A stretch of DNA of 64,000 nucleotides, taken from positions 310,001 to 374,000 of the forward strand of contig CAVYXQ010000007.1 in the NCBI GenBank assembly GCA_963772555.1, in the 5' to 3' direction. The position numbers and the translations under genes were made by a program. The notes under the pieces were generated by a model. It had not been told where the DNA came from, ran no database searches, and saw only the letters and a list, made by a program, of their open reading frames with translations. The stretch is from Roseiarcus sp963772555 (GTDB taxonomy: Bacteria; Pseudomonadota; Alphaproteobacteria; Rhizobiales; Beijerinckiaceae). Numbering within the stretch: the first letter of the stretch is position 1; the number at the start of each line of letters is the position of its first letter. This document shows positions 1 through 9,794 of the stretch, piece after piece.

Positions 1-1570
1 GATTGCGGATGATCGCCATGTTCTCGTCGTTGTTGTAGGAGGCGCGATAGCCGAGGTTGTGGCTGCCGGTGACGACGACGCAGGTGTCGGAAAACGGATC
101 GACGACGACGATCTTGTCATGAATGACCGCGTGTCCGGCCTGGTTGAGTTCGGCTTCCCATTGGCCGAAGGCGTCGCTCTGGGTGATGCCGCGCGCGTGA
201 ATCACGCGGAAGTCTTCGGGCAGCGGCGGATCGCCCTTCTGATGTTTGTGCGGCGCGTCGCCTCCGGTCCCCATGATCGCGGTGGCGAAATCGCCGGCGG
301 CGCCGGACGCGGTCACGGCGCCGCGCACGAAGAGCGACGGCCGCGCCTTCTGCGCATCGGCGATGGCGTCGATGATGCTTGGCCGGCCCGGCTCGAAGGC
401 GAGGAAAATGATGGCCTGCCGGGCGCCCGCGATGATGTCGAAGACTTCGGCAAGGTCGGGCGGCGCGTCCTCGTTCTTGTCGGCGCGGCTCGAGCGTGCG
501 TGCGGCGTGTTCGGCGAAAACCACAGATCCACCTCGCCGCTGCCGTCCTCAAGCGGAATGGGGGGGAGTTTCTTGGCGTTGGCGGCGCGAAATTCCCCGG
601 ACTGCTCCGCTTTGCCGCCTTCGCCCGGCGGGTTCGTGTCGTCCTTGAGGCGGTTCCAATAGTCGAGATAGGCGGCGGCCAGCGCCGGCGAGCGGGCGAT
701 GACGGAGTTGTTGGTCTGCGCGCAGAGTGCGTGCGCGGTCCAGTTGGTCGAACCGAAGAGGACAGCTTGCGGACCGTCCTTGTCCAAGATCTCAAACTTG
801 TTGTGGCCGATGTGTCCGCTCGGCATGAAGCGGTCGATGACGTCCGCGCCGGCCGCGCGGAGATCGGCGCGCTGCGCGGCATAGGTGTCCTTTGTCTTGT
901 CCTCGCCCTTGCCGCCGCCCGGCAGGTTGGACAGGATCACGTGCGCTCTCCCGCCAAGCGTCTTCAAATGCCCGATCGCCTCGGGATCCTCGAATTCGTA
1001 GAGGGCGCAGTAGGTTTCGCCGCCGTCGCTCGCCGCCTCGTCGGACAGCGTCGTCAAGGCCTCGATCAACTGCCCCGCGAGGTCGTCGCGCAGGGGATCG
1101 CCGATGATGTCGATATGCGCCTCCAGTCTTTCCGCCAGGGAGCCGCCGCTTGAATCCTCGTTGAGCTTGCGGGCCGTCGCCTGGGTGGCGAGGATGCCGC
1201 GATTGAAATAGGCCGACAGCGTCCCATAGTGCGGGCTGAGCTGGATGGTGTTGCTGGTCGCCGCGCCGAACGCCAGCGGCTGCAGCGAGCCCGGCGTTCC
1301 GCCCATGGGCACGATCTTGTAGCGATAGGTCCCGCCGCGCTTGGCGTAGACGTCCTTCCACCAGAATTTCTGGATGGGGTCGTCGAGGGTGGTGCGGCCG
1401 GTCTTGCTCGCGTCCTGATCGGGAAAGGTCGCCATCGCCGGCAGAGGGGTCTCGGTCCCCGCCCGGACATCGATCCGGTAGACGGCAAAGCCGAGACAAC
1501 CGGGAATCTTGCCGCCGAAGGTCCAGGCGACGACAGCCACATCGTTGTTGGCGAATGCTATGGCTTTCAT
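1..1570 (-). CDS. Phospholipase D-like domain protein (3' end beyond window)
   Basis: This gene reads leftwards and runs off the window at base 1, so about 523 residues are visible. The first HKD motif is GHNKFEILD (H256, K258, D263), followed by FGSTNWT. A second, IHDKIVVVD, lies near residue 478 and is followed by GSHNLG. Two HxKx4D motifs in one chain are the signature of the phospholipase D superfamily, which acts on phosphodiester bonds of lipids or nucleic acids. No signal peptide is evident. The start ATG at 1570 has a purine-rich Shine-Dalgarno-like tract (AAGGGGGGAA) just upstream. The ~250 residues before the first HKD motif are not recognised. The substrate cannot be told from the sequence. 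Confidence 0.85.
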   Translation of the reverse strand, partial: MKAIAFANNDVAVVAWTFGGKIPGCLGFAVYRIDVRAGTETPLPAMATFPDQDASKTGRTTLDDPIQKFWWKDVYAKRGGTYRYKIVPMGGTPGSLQPLAFGAATSNTIQLSPHYGTLSAYFNRGILATQATARKLNEDSSGGSLAERLEAHIDIIGDPLRDDLAGQLIEALTTLSDEAASDGGETYCALYEFEDPEAIGHLKTLGGRAHVILSNLPGGGKGEDKTKDTYAAQRADLRAAGADVIDRFMPSGHIGHNKFEILDKDGPQAVLFGSTNWTAHALCAQTNNSVIARSPALAAAYLDYWNRLKDDTNPPGEGGKAEQSGEFRAANAKKLPPIPLEDGSGEVDLWFSPNTPHARSSRADKNEDAPPDLAEVFDIIAGARQAIIFLAFEPGRPSIIDAIADAQKARPSLFVRGAVTASGAAGDFATAIMGTGGDAPHKHQKGDPPLPEDFRVIHARGITQSDAFGQWEAELNQAGHAVIHDKIVVVDPFSDTCVVVTGSHNLGYRASYNNDENMAIIRN

Positions 1571-1702
1571 GCGAATTCCCCCCTTAATGGCACCGGCACG
1601 GGCCCTCGCCACCGGGGTAGCACGTCGAGATCGTCGCGAATGTGACCGCGATCACTATCCGGCAGAAGCGATCCGTCGAGGGAACGCCGACCCGGCCGTC
1701 GC

Positions 1703-3529
<1,827 letters not shown>

Positions 3530-3831
3530 GGGAGACAGGGGCTTTTCGGAGGACGGCCGGCGCCCGGGCGGGGGGCCCCTTGTCCTCAAGCGCGAAGGTG
3601 ACTGGAGTGCGACGGCGCGGCGCCTCTCATGCGCTCGTCAAGCTATTGTGCGGCGCAATACACGAGACAGCGGCGGAAGGGAAGGGCGGGGTTGCCGCAC
3701 GCGCCTTGACCGGGCCGTCCAAGGGCGGCGGGTCCCTTCCATTTCTTTCAGGAGGCTTGCAAAGGCTTTCAATTTGCTGCCGACCGCTTGCAAACGGCCT
3801 GCAATTTCCTGCCAAAGATTGCAATTTCTTT
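3530..3831. other. Intergenic region upstream of typA with degenerate GCAA repeats
   Basis: No gene seen. From about 3747 to 3831 there are two and a half copies of a degenerate unit of about 30 bases built on TTGCAAA-n4-TGCAATTT-n-CTGCC. The IS1595-family element inserted in the last half copy. The typA promoter should lie here but I cannot place it. Confidence 0.4.
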
Positions 3832-3854
3832 GGGACCTATATACGTGCTTGACC
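3832..3854 (+). repeat. Left terminal inverted repeat of the IS1595 element
   Basis: A 23-base terminal repeat, exact reverse complement of 5855-5877, immediately preceded by the target duplication ATTTCTTT (3824-3831). Confidence 0.95.
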
Positions 3855-3901
3855 AAAGGAAAAATCTGGGGTAGCGTGGCACCTAGATCGGAGCCGCTGC
3901 C

Positions 3902-4825
3902 ATGCTTGCCCAGTTCGACAGTCTGTTTTCCCTCTTCGAAGGTTTCCCCGACGAACAATCGTGCATCGACCATCTGCGGGCGATCCGCTGGCGTGACGGT
4001 GAGTGGTGCCCGCACTGTGGCGGCAATCGCATCTATCATTTCTCAGACCGTAAGACGTTCAAGTGTGGGGACCCAGATTGTCGTCAGCGGTTTTCAATCA
4101 AAGTCGGCACGATCTTCGAAGATACGAAACTGCCGCTCCGCAAGTGGTTTGCGGCGATTTGGATGATAACGAACCATCCGAAGGGAATTGCTTCAACGAC
4201 GCTGGCCAAGGACCTTAAGATTACTCAAAAGAGCGCTTGGTTTGTCCTGCATAGGCTCCGACACGCGGCGCGGACAAATTCATTCAATGCGCCACTAAAG
4301 GGAACCGTCGAAAGCGACACGTCGTTCATCGGCGGGAAGGCCAAGAACCGTCACGCGCGGGACCAGAAACCGGGCCAGCAGGGCGGCCAAGGCAAGGAGG
4401 TTGTGCTCGGGATGGTCGAGCGTGACGGCGAGCTCCGCGCCAAACATGTCGGGGCCGACACGAAGGAAATCGTGCAAGGCGAGATCAAAGCGAACGTTGC
4501 CAGCAAATCAGTTTTGATGACGGATGAAGACCGCGCTTTCAGAGGTCTGGCGAAGGATTATCTGCACTTGACCGTCCGTCATAGCCTCGGCGAGTATGTG
4601 CGCGGCGCGGGCTTTATCCACACACAAAAGATCGAATCAATCTGGGCGCTCTTGAAGCGGCAGATCGTCGGGGTTCACCATTGGGTGTCCGCGAAACATC
4701 TGCAACGGTATGTCGACGAAATGACATGGCGGTTTAACCGTCGCGACATGAAGGCGCCGTCGCGCATGAATGACCTGTTTGCGTGCGTCGAGGGCCGTCT
4801 CACATACAAGGCGTTGATCGCGTGA
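3902..4825 (+). CDS. IS1595-family transposase
   Basis: A 307-residue transposase that should catalyse cut-and-paste or copy movement of the surrounding element. The N-terminal zinc ribbon has C36, C39, C55 and C60. A helical DNA-binding region (about 75-125) precedes the DDE_Tnp_IS1595 (ISXO2-like) catalytic domain. The acidic triad is visible as D139 (VESDTSFIGG), D208 (LMTDEDRAF) and E245 (HTQKIESIWALLKR). A Shine-Dalgarno GGAG lies eight bases before the ATG. Length is full and the reading frame is intact, so the element may be active. Confidence 0.95.
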   Translation: MLAQFDSLFSLFEGFPDEQSCIDHLRAIRWRDGEWCPHCGGNRIYHFSDRKTFKCGDPDCRQRFSIKVGTIFEDTKLPLRKWFAAIWMITNHPKGIASTTLAKDLKITQKSAWFVLHRLRHAARTNSFNAPLKGTVESDTSFIGGKAKNRHARDQKPGQQGGQGKEVVLGMVERDGELRAKHVGADTKEIVQGEIKANVASKSVLMTDEDRAFRGLAKDYLHLTVRHSLGEYVRGAGFIHTQKIESIWALLKRQIVGVHHWVSAKHLQRYVDEMTWRFNRRDMKAPSRMNDLFACVEGRLTYKALIA

Positions 4826-5016
4826 CGCATAAGAAGGGAACGAAGCTCGATCGTCCTTTAAGGCTGGATATGAGCTTTGAGGAAGGGTTGGAGCGCTTTG
4901 TTGCAACCAACCCAGAGGAAGTTGAAGAGAGCATCGAAAGGGCGAAAACAAAGCGGCCGCCGCAGGATGAGTCCCCGCGACGGCCAGGTCGCTCTAAGGA
5001 GCGACGTCGGTCTTAG
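4822..5016 (+). CDS. Small charged protein coupled to the IS1595 transposase
   Basis: A 64-residue ORF starting at GTG 4822, which overlaps the transposase TGA (GTGA), so it is probably translationally coupled. The sequence has an acidic helix (MSFEEGLERFVATNPEEVEE) and a very basic tail (PRRPGRSKERRRS). Small proteins of this FEEALERF type are often found next to IS1595-like transposases or in toxin-antitoxin settings, but I know no assigned function. It could serve the element (DNA binding through the basic tail) or be a passenger. Confidence 0.6.
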   Translation: MTHKKGTKLDRPLRLDMSFEEGLERFVATNPEEVEESIERAKTKRPPQDESPRRPGRSKERRRS

Positions 5017-5019
5017 CTA

Positions 5020-5118
5020 CTAGGCGCAACAGCGCCAATAGCCGGTCACATACTGGACGCGTCCATTGCGGACGCGGAGATGTTCCCGGACCCAATGGCA
5101 CGCTCGTCGGAAAGCCAT
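5020..5118 (-). CDS. 32-residue basic microprotein inside the IS1595 element
   Basis: A short ORF reading against the transposase. It begins at ATG 5118 after a strong Shine-Dalgarno AAGGAGG five bases upstream and ends at TAG 5020. The product is rich in Arg and aromatic residues, with a WVREHLRVRNGR core followed by VQYVTGYWR and a CCA end. This H-x-R-x-R-N-G-R pattern occurs in other small uncharacterised proteins. The good ribosome binding site and 14-base tail between the two stop codons argue for a real gene. Function unknown. Confidence 0.45.
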   Translation of the reverse strand: MAFRRACHWVREHLRVRNGRVQYVTGYWRCCA

Positions 5119-5476
5119 AATGGCCTCCTTGGCTAGACGTGCCGCTTGCGGTCTCACGCGAAAATCGTTATCAATGAGACGCTACGCATAGCGATTTGCC
5201 TTCGTTTCCGGGGTGGCACACAGGCCCGGAAAGCGCTGGCAAGAATAGCGGCGTCGGGGTGCAACCCGGCGCCGTTTCCATTACCAGACACCGCTGCCGT
5301 TAGTGTAGGCCGATTCGGGGCCTTCGAAGACATGCGCAACGAGCGCTGGCGACCGTACCTGTGGAGAACAGGGATGTTGATAAGGCGATGGCTCTTAACT
5401 TGTAAGGCGGTTGACTGGCTTATTTGCGTCGCAATTAAGCTTCGTATGGAGCAACTGGAATTGCTGAAAGTCTTTC
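5119..5476. other. Non-coding part of the IS1595 element
   Basis: No convincing gene. A 121-codon open frame on the plus strand crosses this stretch but has no ribosome binding site, no recognisable domain and runs into the opposite-strand passenger gene. I see no structured RNA or repeat here. Confidence 0.4.
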
Positions 5477-5803
5477 CTAGTGATGCTGTAGCCACGTCCA
5501 AGCCCGACTAAACCCAGCCGTTCCGGTCGCAAGCTTCCTGGCCTCGAATATTATCAAGCTATCGCCATTTTGCGTCGCCCCGCTGCCCTCAAATTGACTG
5601 CGCATCATCGCGGGTGGCATTCTAGTTTTGAAGAAAACGCCAAATAGCTGTCCGTCGTTGGATTTGAATGCGAGTTCCTTTTCGCCGTTCGAAACCCGAT
5701 CAAACAAACCAATCAGCGCGGGAACATCTGCGGCGACGCGGCTGAGCGGCGAGTTTTTGTTTAACTGAATTATCGCGATATATCTCTTAGCGTCCTCCGC
5801 CAT
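5477..5803 (-). CDS. Passenger protein of the IS1595 element, unknown function
   Basis: A 108-residue protein beginning MAEDAKRYIAIIQLNKNSPL, encoded against the transposase near the right end. A strong Shine-Dalgarno GGAGGG lies just before the ATG at 5803. The chain looks like a compact alpha/beta domain of about 100 residues with no membrane segment or signal peptide. Codon use is markedly less GC-rich than in neighbouring chromosomal genes. I do not recognise the family. Its place between transposase and terminal repeat marks it as cargo. Confidence 0.6.
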   Translation of the reverse strand: MAEDAKRYIAIIQLNKNSPLSRVAADVPALIGLFDRVSNGEKELAFKSNDGQLFGVFFKTRMPPAMMRSQFEGSGATQNGDSLIIFEARKLATGTAGFSRAWTWLQHH

Positions 5804-5854
5804 CGTACCCTCCCAAGCCTTGGCATTGACAATCCTGTCACGTCAAAGGCGTCA

Positions 5855-5877
5855 GGTCAAGCACGTATATAGGTCCC
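5855..5877 (-). repeat. Right terminal inverted repeat of the IS1595 element
   Basis: Exact reverse complement of 3832-3854, immediately followed by the second copy of the target duplication ATTTCTTT (5878-5885). Confidence 0.95.
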
Positions 5878-6059
5878 ATTTCTTTCCCGGATTTAGGACT
5901 TATCAAAGGCTTACGACGCGAGTCGCGGTGAAAAATATCTCCAGGGCGCCCTCCGCCGTTCAGCGACCGAGATCAGTCGAATTGTGCGGCGCCCAGCGCA
6001 ACGATGACAAAGCCGCCCCCATCTCCACCCCTTCCAGGTTACCCAGCCCTCGGATCCAT

Positions 6060-6353
6060 TTATTCAGCGGCTTGCGCCGCCAACGCCAGCCGGGCCGAGC
6101 CTGCATCGCGGGAAAAACTTTCCTCGCAGTCGGCGCGCGGCGCGGTGAGAAGTTCGCCGACAAGCGCCCGCGCCGCGCTCGCCGTCAGGCCCTCCTCTTC
6201 GGCGATCGTTTCGGCCGAGGCGCCGTGGGCAAGCATGTCGAGGACGCGCAACTCGCGCGCCCGTCGCACCTGCAACGCCGCCATCGGCGCCGGCGATCGC
6301 ATGAGCCCGGGCGGCGATGCCTGCTCCCGCCGGCCGTTTGGCTTATGCACCAC
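6060..6353 (-). CDS. Small helix-turn-helix protein
   Basis: A 97-residue protein. Residues 38-68 (VLDMLAHGASAETIAEEEG and the following helix ASAARALVGELL) have the spacing of a sigma-70-region-4/LuxR-like helix-turn-helix. The tail is Ala-rich. The start is a GTG at 6353 with CGGAG about ten bases upstream; ATG codons inside would give shorter forms. It stands alone between the IS1595 element and the PhzF-like gene. A small DNA-binding regulator is the simplest reading, target unknown. Confidence 0.5.
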   Translation of the reverse strand: MVHKPNGRREQASPPGLMRSPAPMAALQVRRARELRVLDMLAHGASAETIAEEEGLTASAARALVGELLTAPRADCEESFSRDAGSARLALAAQAAE

Positions 6354-6698
6354 GAAAACTCCGAAAGTGACCTAACGTCAACATTAGCATGATTCCGGCT
6401 AAACAGAAATAAAAGCTTAGAGAATTCGTTAAAACCCTCCAGTTTCAATGTTTTGCTTGGATGACGACTAACCTGCCCGCGCAGCCGCAGCCGCCGAAGT
6501 CCTGGAGCGGGCTGCCCCGCGGCCGGGGTGGCCATTCCTAGGGGTCAAATCCAAACACCTGGCGCCCGCGCCGGGAACGTCGCGAAAGGGCGGCGAGCGG
6601 GCCTCGGCCGAACGGCGGCAGCCCGAGGGCTAGCGGATGAAGCGCCTGCGACGCCACGACGCCTGATCAGATGGCAAGTTGTTCGAGAAGCGTTAGTG
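6354..6698. other. Intergenic, no gene seen
   Basis: The first 100 bases (6360-6460) are AT-richer than the rest and could hold the promoter of the leftward HTH gene. The remaining part up to the end of the PhzF-like gene shows no ORF, repeat or hairpin that I can support. Confidence 0.3.
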
Positions 6699-7607
6699 CT
6701 ACTGGAGGTCGATCCAGCCGGACATCACCGGCTTGCAGCCGCCGCCGATGAATGTCCCGGTGACTGAGCCGTCAACCTTTTCCGCGACAGCCTTCAGCAG
6801 GCTCGGTCGTCCCAGATCGACGCCCTGTCCAATGGCGGCTTTCAATCGCAGGGAGGGTTCGGGCCGCAAATGGGCAAGGAGGCCGATAAGGGCAACATTT
6901 GCGCTGCCGGTCGCAGGGTCTTCGAAGACCCCATGCAACGGCGCGAACATTCGTGATTGAAAGTCGGCGCCCTCTTCTGCCACCTCGACATAGAGATGAA
7001 TTCCAGTCACCTCGTCTCGCGGCAAATGCGACAGGAACACATCCATGCGCTGTTGCGCTCGCCGCAATGCGGCTCGATCCCGCACTTCCGCTATAACGAA
7101 TGGCGCTCCGCAGGTGGCAAGGCAGGGCGGATGCCGACGCACCTCGATATCCGACGGCTCGAGCGAGCACGCTTGCGCGATCATTGTAACGTCGAAATCG
7201 CGAATGATCCGGAATTGCTGGGGCGCGGCGAGAGACGCTCCCGCGACGAGACCATCGTCAGTGTCGATCGTCATCCGGACGAGTCCGGCTATCTCCTCGA
7301 AGACAATGTTCCCGCGATCGAAAGGGACGCCGCAAACCCTGTCCTGATGCGCCAGGACGAAAGCCGTGCCGACGTTGGGATGACCCGCAAACGGCATCTC
7401 GGCGCGAGGCGTAAAAATCCGGACACGAGCGGTGTTTGCAGAATCGGCCGGAGGCAACACGAAAGTCGTCTCGGCAAGATTGAACTCGTTGGCGATGGCC
7501 TGCATCTGCGCGTCGGAAAGACCGCGCGCATCGGGAATGACCGCCACAGGGTTGCCGCCGAACTGCCTATCGGTGAAGACATCGACCGTTTGAAATGACG
7601 CCTTCAT
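6699..7607 (-). CDS. PhzF family isomerase/epimerase-like protein
   Basis: A 302-residue protein of the PhzF fold (two diaminopimelate-epimerase-like halves). The N-terminus MKASFQTVDVFTDRQFGGNPVAV and the catalytic glutamate in NEFNLAETTFV (about E46) are characteristic, as are PFAGHPNVGTA and the C-terminal DPATGSAN motif. Members outside phenazine operons have mostly unknown substrates. No phenazine genes are near. I chose ATG 7607, preceded by AAGGAGGA, over an in-frame start at 7730 that would add 41 unrelated residues. A monocistronic metabolic enzyme is likely. Confidence 0.9.
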   Translation of the reverse strand: MKASFQTVDVFTDRQFGGNPVAVIPDARGLSDAQMQAIANEFNLAETTFVLPPADSANTARVRIFTPRAEMPFAGHPNVGTAFVLAHQDRVCGVPFDRGNIVFEEIAGLVRMTIDTDDGLVAGASLAAPQQFRIIRDFDVTMIAQACSLEPSDIEVRRHPPCLATCGAPFVIAEVRDRAALRRAQQRMDVFLSHLPRDEVTGIHLYVEVAEEGADFQSRMFAPLHGVFEDPATGSANVALIGLLAHLRPEPSLRLKAAIGQGVDLGRPSLLKAVAEKVDGSVTGTFIGGGCKPVMSGWIDLQ

Positions 7608-7896
7608 GAGCGAATGCTTCCTCCTTGGACAAAATCCCGACGCTGCAGTGAGCTTGTGCGCCACTCGTCGGGCCGGTTCTTCCGCAGTGAGCTTCGGAGG
7701 CGCTTTCCGATCGAGGCTAAACGTCGCCATAGGCCTTCCTCTCCGCAGCGTTGGCGCTGCGCGCCGAAATGATCCTTAATCGTTTCGGGGCGCCGGATAT
7801 AGTCGACCGTAAGCGCGCTGATCGCGGCGCTCTCCAGGCTTCCGTTGGCTGCGTAAAGCGGGTTAGGCTCGGGCCCGCAAAAAGGGCGGGGCTCGG

Positions 7897-8709
7897 ATGA
7901 AAGGCTACAGGATCGACGCGCCGAACGGCGCCATCGCGGTGCGCGAGTCGACGGGGCAGGGGCCGGCGGTCGTGCTCATCCACGGCAATTCGTCGTCGTC
8001 GCGCGCCTTTTCCCGCCAGCTCGACGGGCGCCTCGGCGAGCGCTTCCGGCTGGTCGCGATTGACCTGCCGGGGCACGGCCTGTCGGACGACGCGAAGGAC
8101 GGCGCCTATTCGCTCAAAGGTCATGCGCACGCGGTCCGCGCGGTCGTCGACACGCTCGAACTGGCGCAGGCGCGGTTCGTCGGCTGGAGCCTCGGCGGCC
8201 ATGCTGCGCTCGAAATGGCGCCGGATCTGCCGGAGGCGCGCGGGTTCGTGATCTTCGGCACGCCGCCGCTGGCGTTTCCGCCCGCCTTCGGCGAAGCGTT
8301 CCACCGCCATCCGGCGCTGCGCTTCGCCTCGATGCCCACGATCGACCGGGATCAGGCGACGGCCTATGTCGCCTCGTTTTTCAGGCCGGGCTTTGCCGAC
8401 ATTCCGCCGTTCTTCCTCGAAGACGTATTGCGCGCCGACGGCCGGGCGCGCGGCGGCGTCGCGGCCAGCCTCGGGCGGGGCGGATATCGCGACGAGGCCG
8501 TCATCGTCCGCCAACTCGAGGCGCCGCTCGCCGTGCTGCACGGCGCCGACGATGCGCTCATCAACGGCGCCTATTTCGCCTCGCTCGCCCTGCCGACCCT
8601 CTGGCGCGGCGCGGTGCAGATGATCCCCGGCGCGGGACACGCGCCGCAATGGGAGACGCCGCAGGCCTTCGACGCGCTGATCGAGGCGTTCATCGAGGAG
8701 ACGGAATGA
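7897..8709 (+). CDS. Alpha/beta-fold hydrolase
   Basis: A 270-residue alpha/beta hydrolase. The oxyanion region is LIHGNSSSSRAF, the nucleophile elbow GWSLGGH (Ser near 98), the acid in HGADDALI and the histidine in GAGHAPQWE near the C-terminus. The triad is complete and the length typical of the esterase/haloperoxidase-like group. There is no signal peptide, so it is cytoplasmic. Its stop overlaps the start of a truncated BrnT-like ORF (ATGA), which is probably accidental. The substrate is not predictable. Confidence 0.88.
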   Translation: MKGYRIDAPNGAIAVRESTGQGPAVVLIHGNSSSSRAFSRQLDGRLGERFRLVAIDLPGHGLSDDAKDGAYSLKGHAHAVRAVVDTLELAQARFVGWSLGGHAALEMAPDLPEARGFVIFGTPPLAFPPAFGEAFHRHPALRFASMPTIDRDQATAYVASFFRPGFADIPPFFLEDVLRADGRARGGVAASLGRGGYRDEAVIVRQLEAPLAVLHGADDALINGAYFASLALPTLWRGAVQMIPGAGHAPQWETPQAFDALIEAFIEETE

Positions 8710-8822
8710 GGGGATGCGTATTCGTCGATCGCGGATCGACACGGCGCATTATTTCGTTACGCAAGGCAAATTCGCGCCAGGCGAAACGCTATGGCGAAAA
8801 AGTTGAGCAAGGCCGCGTCTGA
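8706..8822 (+). pseudogene. BrnT-type toxin remnant (C-terminal part only)
   Basis: A 38-codon open frame whose second half, RRIISLRKANSRQAKRYG, matches the conserved C-terminus of BrnT-family ribonuclease toxins (family knowledge). The N-terminal two thirds, including the catalytic residues of a ~90-residue BrnT, are missing. It overlaps the following HTH gene by 32 bases, the usual brnT/antitoxin arrangement. I read this as a toxin destroyed by deletion, with the break close to the 3' end of the alpha/beta hydrolase gene. Confidence 0.6.
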
Positions 8823-9118
8823 GGCGCTGGCCAGGACCGATTGGAAAGCGCTCGATGCGATGACGGATTCGGACATTGCCCGCCAGATCGCGTCCAATCG
8901 CGACGCGGCGCCGGACATGGCGCCGGAACTCGACGTGCGCGCGATCCGGCGTGCGACAGGGATGACGCAGTCCGAATTTGCCGCCGCCTCAGTTCAGCGT
9001 CCGTGCGGTGCAGGAATGGGAGCGGGGCGCCAAGCGTCCGAGCGGCCCGGCGCAAACGCTGCTCCGTGCAATCAAGGCCGATCCCGAAGGCTTGAAGCGG
9101 GCGCTGGCGCAGGCTTGA
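8791..9118 (+). pseudogene. HTH antitoxin partner of BrnT, frameshifted
   Basis: The first frame gives MAKKLSKAASEALARTDWKA through TGMTQSEFAA, and the next frame continues with FSVRAVQEWERGAKRPSGPA and ends ALAQA at 9118. Together they make a typical BrnT-associated helix-turn-helix antitoxin of about 108 residues. The break lies at about 8981-8995, inside the HTH, and fits loss of two bases. Read without correction, the first frame continues as unrelated sequence to 9282. The toxin is also broken, so the locus is dead or badly sequenced. Confidence 0.7.
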
Positions 9119-9133
9119 GCGCGGCCAACGCCA

Positions 9134-9421
9134 TCAGACCAGTTCCAGACGCAACTCACGTCCAACCGCCTTCGCCGCCCGCATCAGAGTCTCGAGCGTC
9201 GCGCCGCCGTTATCGGGGTCGAGCAGCCGGTCGAGCTGAGCGCGGCTTGTGTGCATCAATTCGGCCATCCGCGACTTGCTGAGCCCGCGCTCCTTCATCG
9301 CGGCGGCGATCTGTTCGGCGATGACGCTCTTGATCGCGGCGGCCGTAACTTCTTCCCGCAGACCCCGTTCGTCGAGCCAACTCTCGAACGTCGAGCCGAT
9401 ATGCGGATTGTCCTGCGTCAT
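9134..9421 (-). CDS. HTH antitoxin of a HigBA-like pair
   Basis: A 95-residue protein. The C-terminal half (KERGLSKSRMAELMHTSRAQ, then LDRLLDPDNGGATLETLMRA) is an XRE-type helix-turn-helix of the HigA class. It should bind its own promoter and neutralise the toxin encoded just upstream. The ATG at 9421 overlaps the toxin stop by ATGA, so the two are coupled. The reading frame is intact even though the toxin has a premature stop. Confidence 0.85.
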   Translation of the reverse strand: MTQDNPHIGSTFESWLDERGLREEVTAAAIKSVIAEQIAAAMKERGLSKSRMAELMHTSRAQLDRLLDPDNGGATLETLMRAAKAVGRELRLELV

Positions 9422-9768
9422 GAGGTCATCTCCTTCAGTCGGCGGCGCGCCAGCGCCAATTCGCCGGCGGGCGTGGCCTGCGATTTCTTGATGAAGGCTG
9501 CGAGTGCAATCAGCATGCTACCGTGAAAGCCAAAGAGGACGCGAGCCTCCCGCGCGCTCGGCAGCGACGAACGCACTTCGTAGAGGCCCTTGCCCAGCGG
9601 CCGGCACACAGGCAGGCCGATCGGCCAGCCGAACTGAACTCTGGCGATATCGCGGCCGATCACGCGTTGGTCCTCTCGCGGCAAGTCGTTCAGCCACTCC
9701 CGGACGGGTTCATTCCCGGCGGCCGATCTTCAAAACGCCAACGGGACTGGCTTGAGTTGATCGGCCAT
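9418..9768 (-). pseudogene. HigB-like (Gp49/RelE superfamily) toxin with in-frame TGA at codon 13
   Basis: Starting at ATG 9768 the frame reads MADQLKPVPLAF, then TGA (9732-9730), then RSAAGNEPVREWLNDLPRED and on to KKSQATPAGELALARRRLKE. The total of 117 codons fits a phage Gp49-like/HigB mRNA-cleaving toxin. Family members I recall have Trp at the stop position (FWRSAAGNEPVREWL), so a TGG to TGA change is the likely lesion. An internal start near 9684 would lack the first 28 residues. The downstream antitoxin is intact. Whether the stop is real or a base-call error cannot be told here. Confidence 0.75.
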
Positions 9769-9778
9769 CACAAAAACT

Positions 9779-9794
9779 GTACCATATTCGGTAC
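9779..9794 (-). promoter_or_regulatory. Inverted repeat, probable antitoxin operator
   Basis: GTACC-n6-GGTAC is a perfect 5-bp-arm palindrome 11-26 bases before the toxin ATG at 9768, where a HigA-type repressor usually binds its own promoter. The spacer GAATAT could overlap a -10 element. Confidence 0.45.

Larger units (their letters stand above)
3832..5877 (+). mobile_element. IS1595-family insertion sequence with passenger genes, complete
   Basis: A 2046-bp element bounded by perfect 23-bp terminal inverted repeats (3832-3854 and 5855-5877, outer end GGGACCTATATACGTG). It is flanked by an exact 8-bp direct repeat ATTTCTTT at 3824-3831 and 5878-5885, the target-site duplication length expected for the IS1595 family. 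It carries a DDE transposase with a zinc ribbon, a small ORF overlapping the transposase stop, a 32-codon ORF and a 108-codon ORF on the opposite strand. Perfect ends and an intact target duplication indicate a recent insertion. Passenger genes are known in some IS1595 subgroups. The region is less GC-rich than its surroundings, which supports transfer. Confidence 0.95.

Noticed and set aside
5146..5511. 121-codon plus-strand ORF inside the IS1595 element
   Set aside because: No ribosome binding site, no domain, and it runs into the better supported opposite-strand gene.
6699..7607. Phenazine biosynthesis
   Set aside because: Only a PhzF-like protein is present; none of phzA-E or phzG is nearby and the family is broad.
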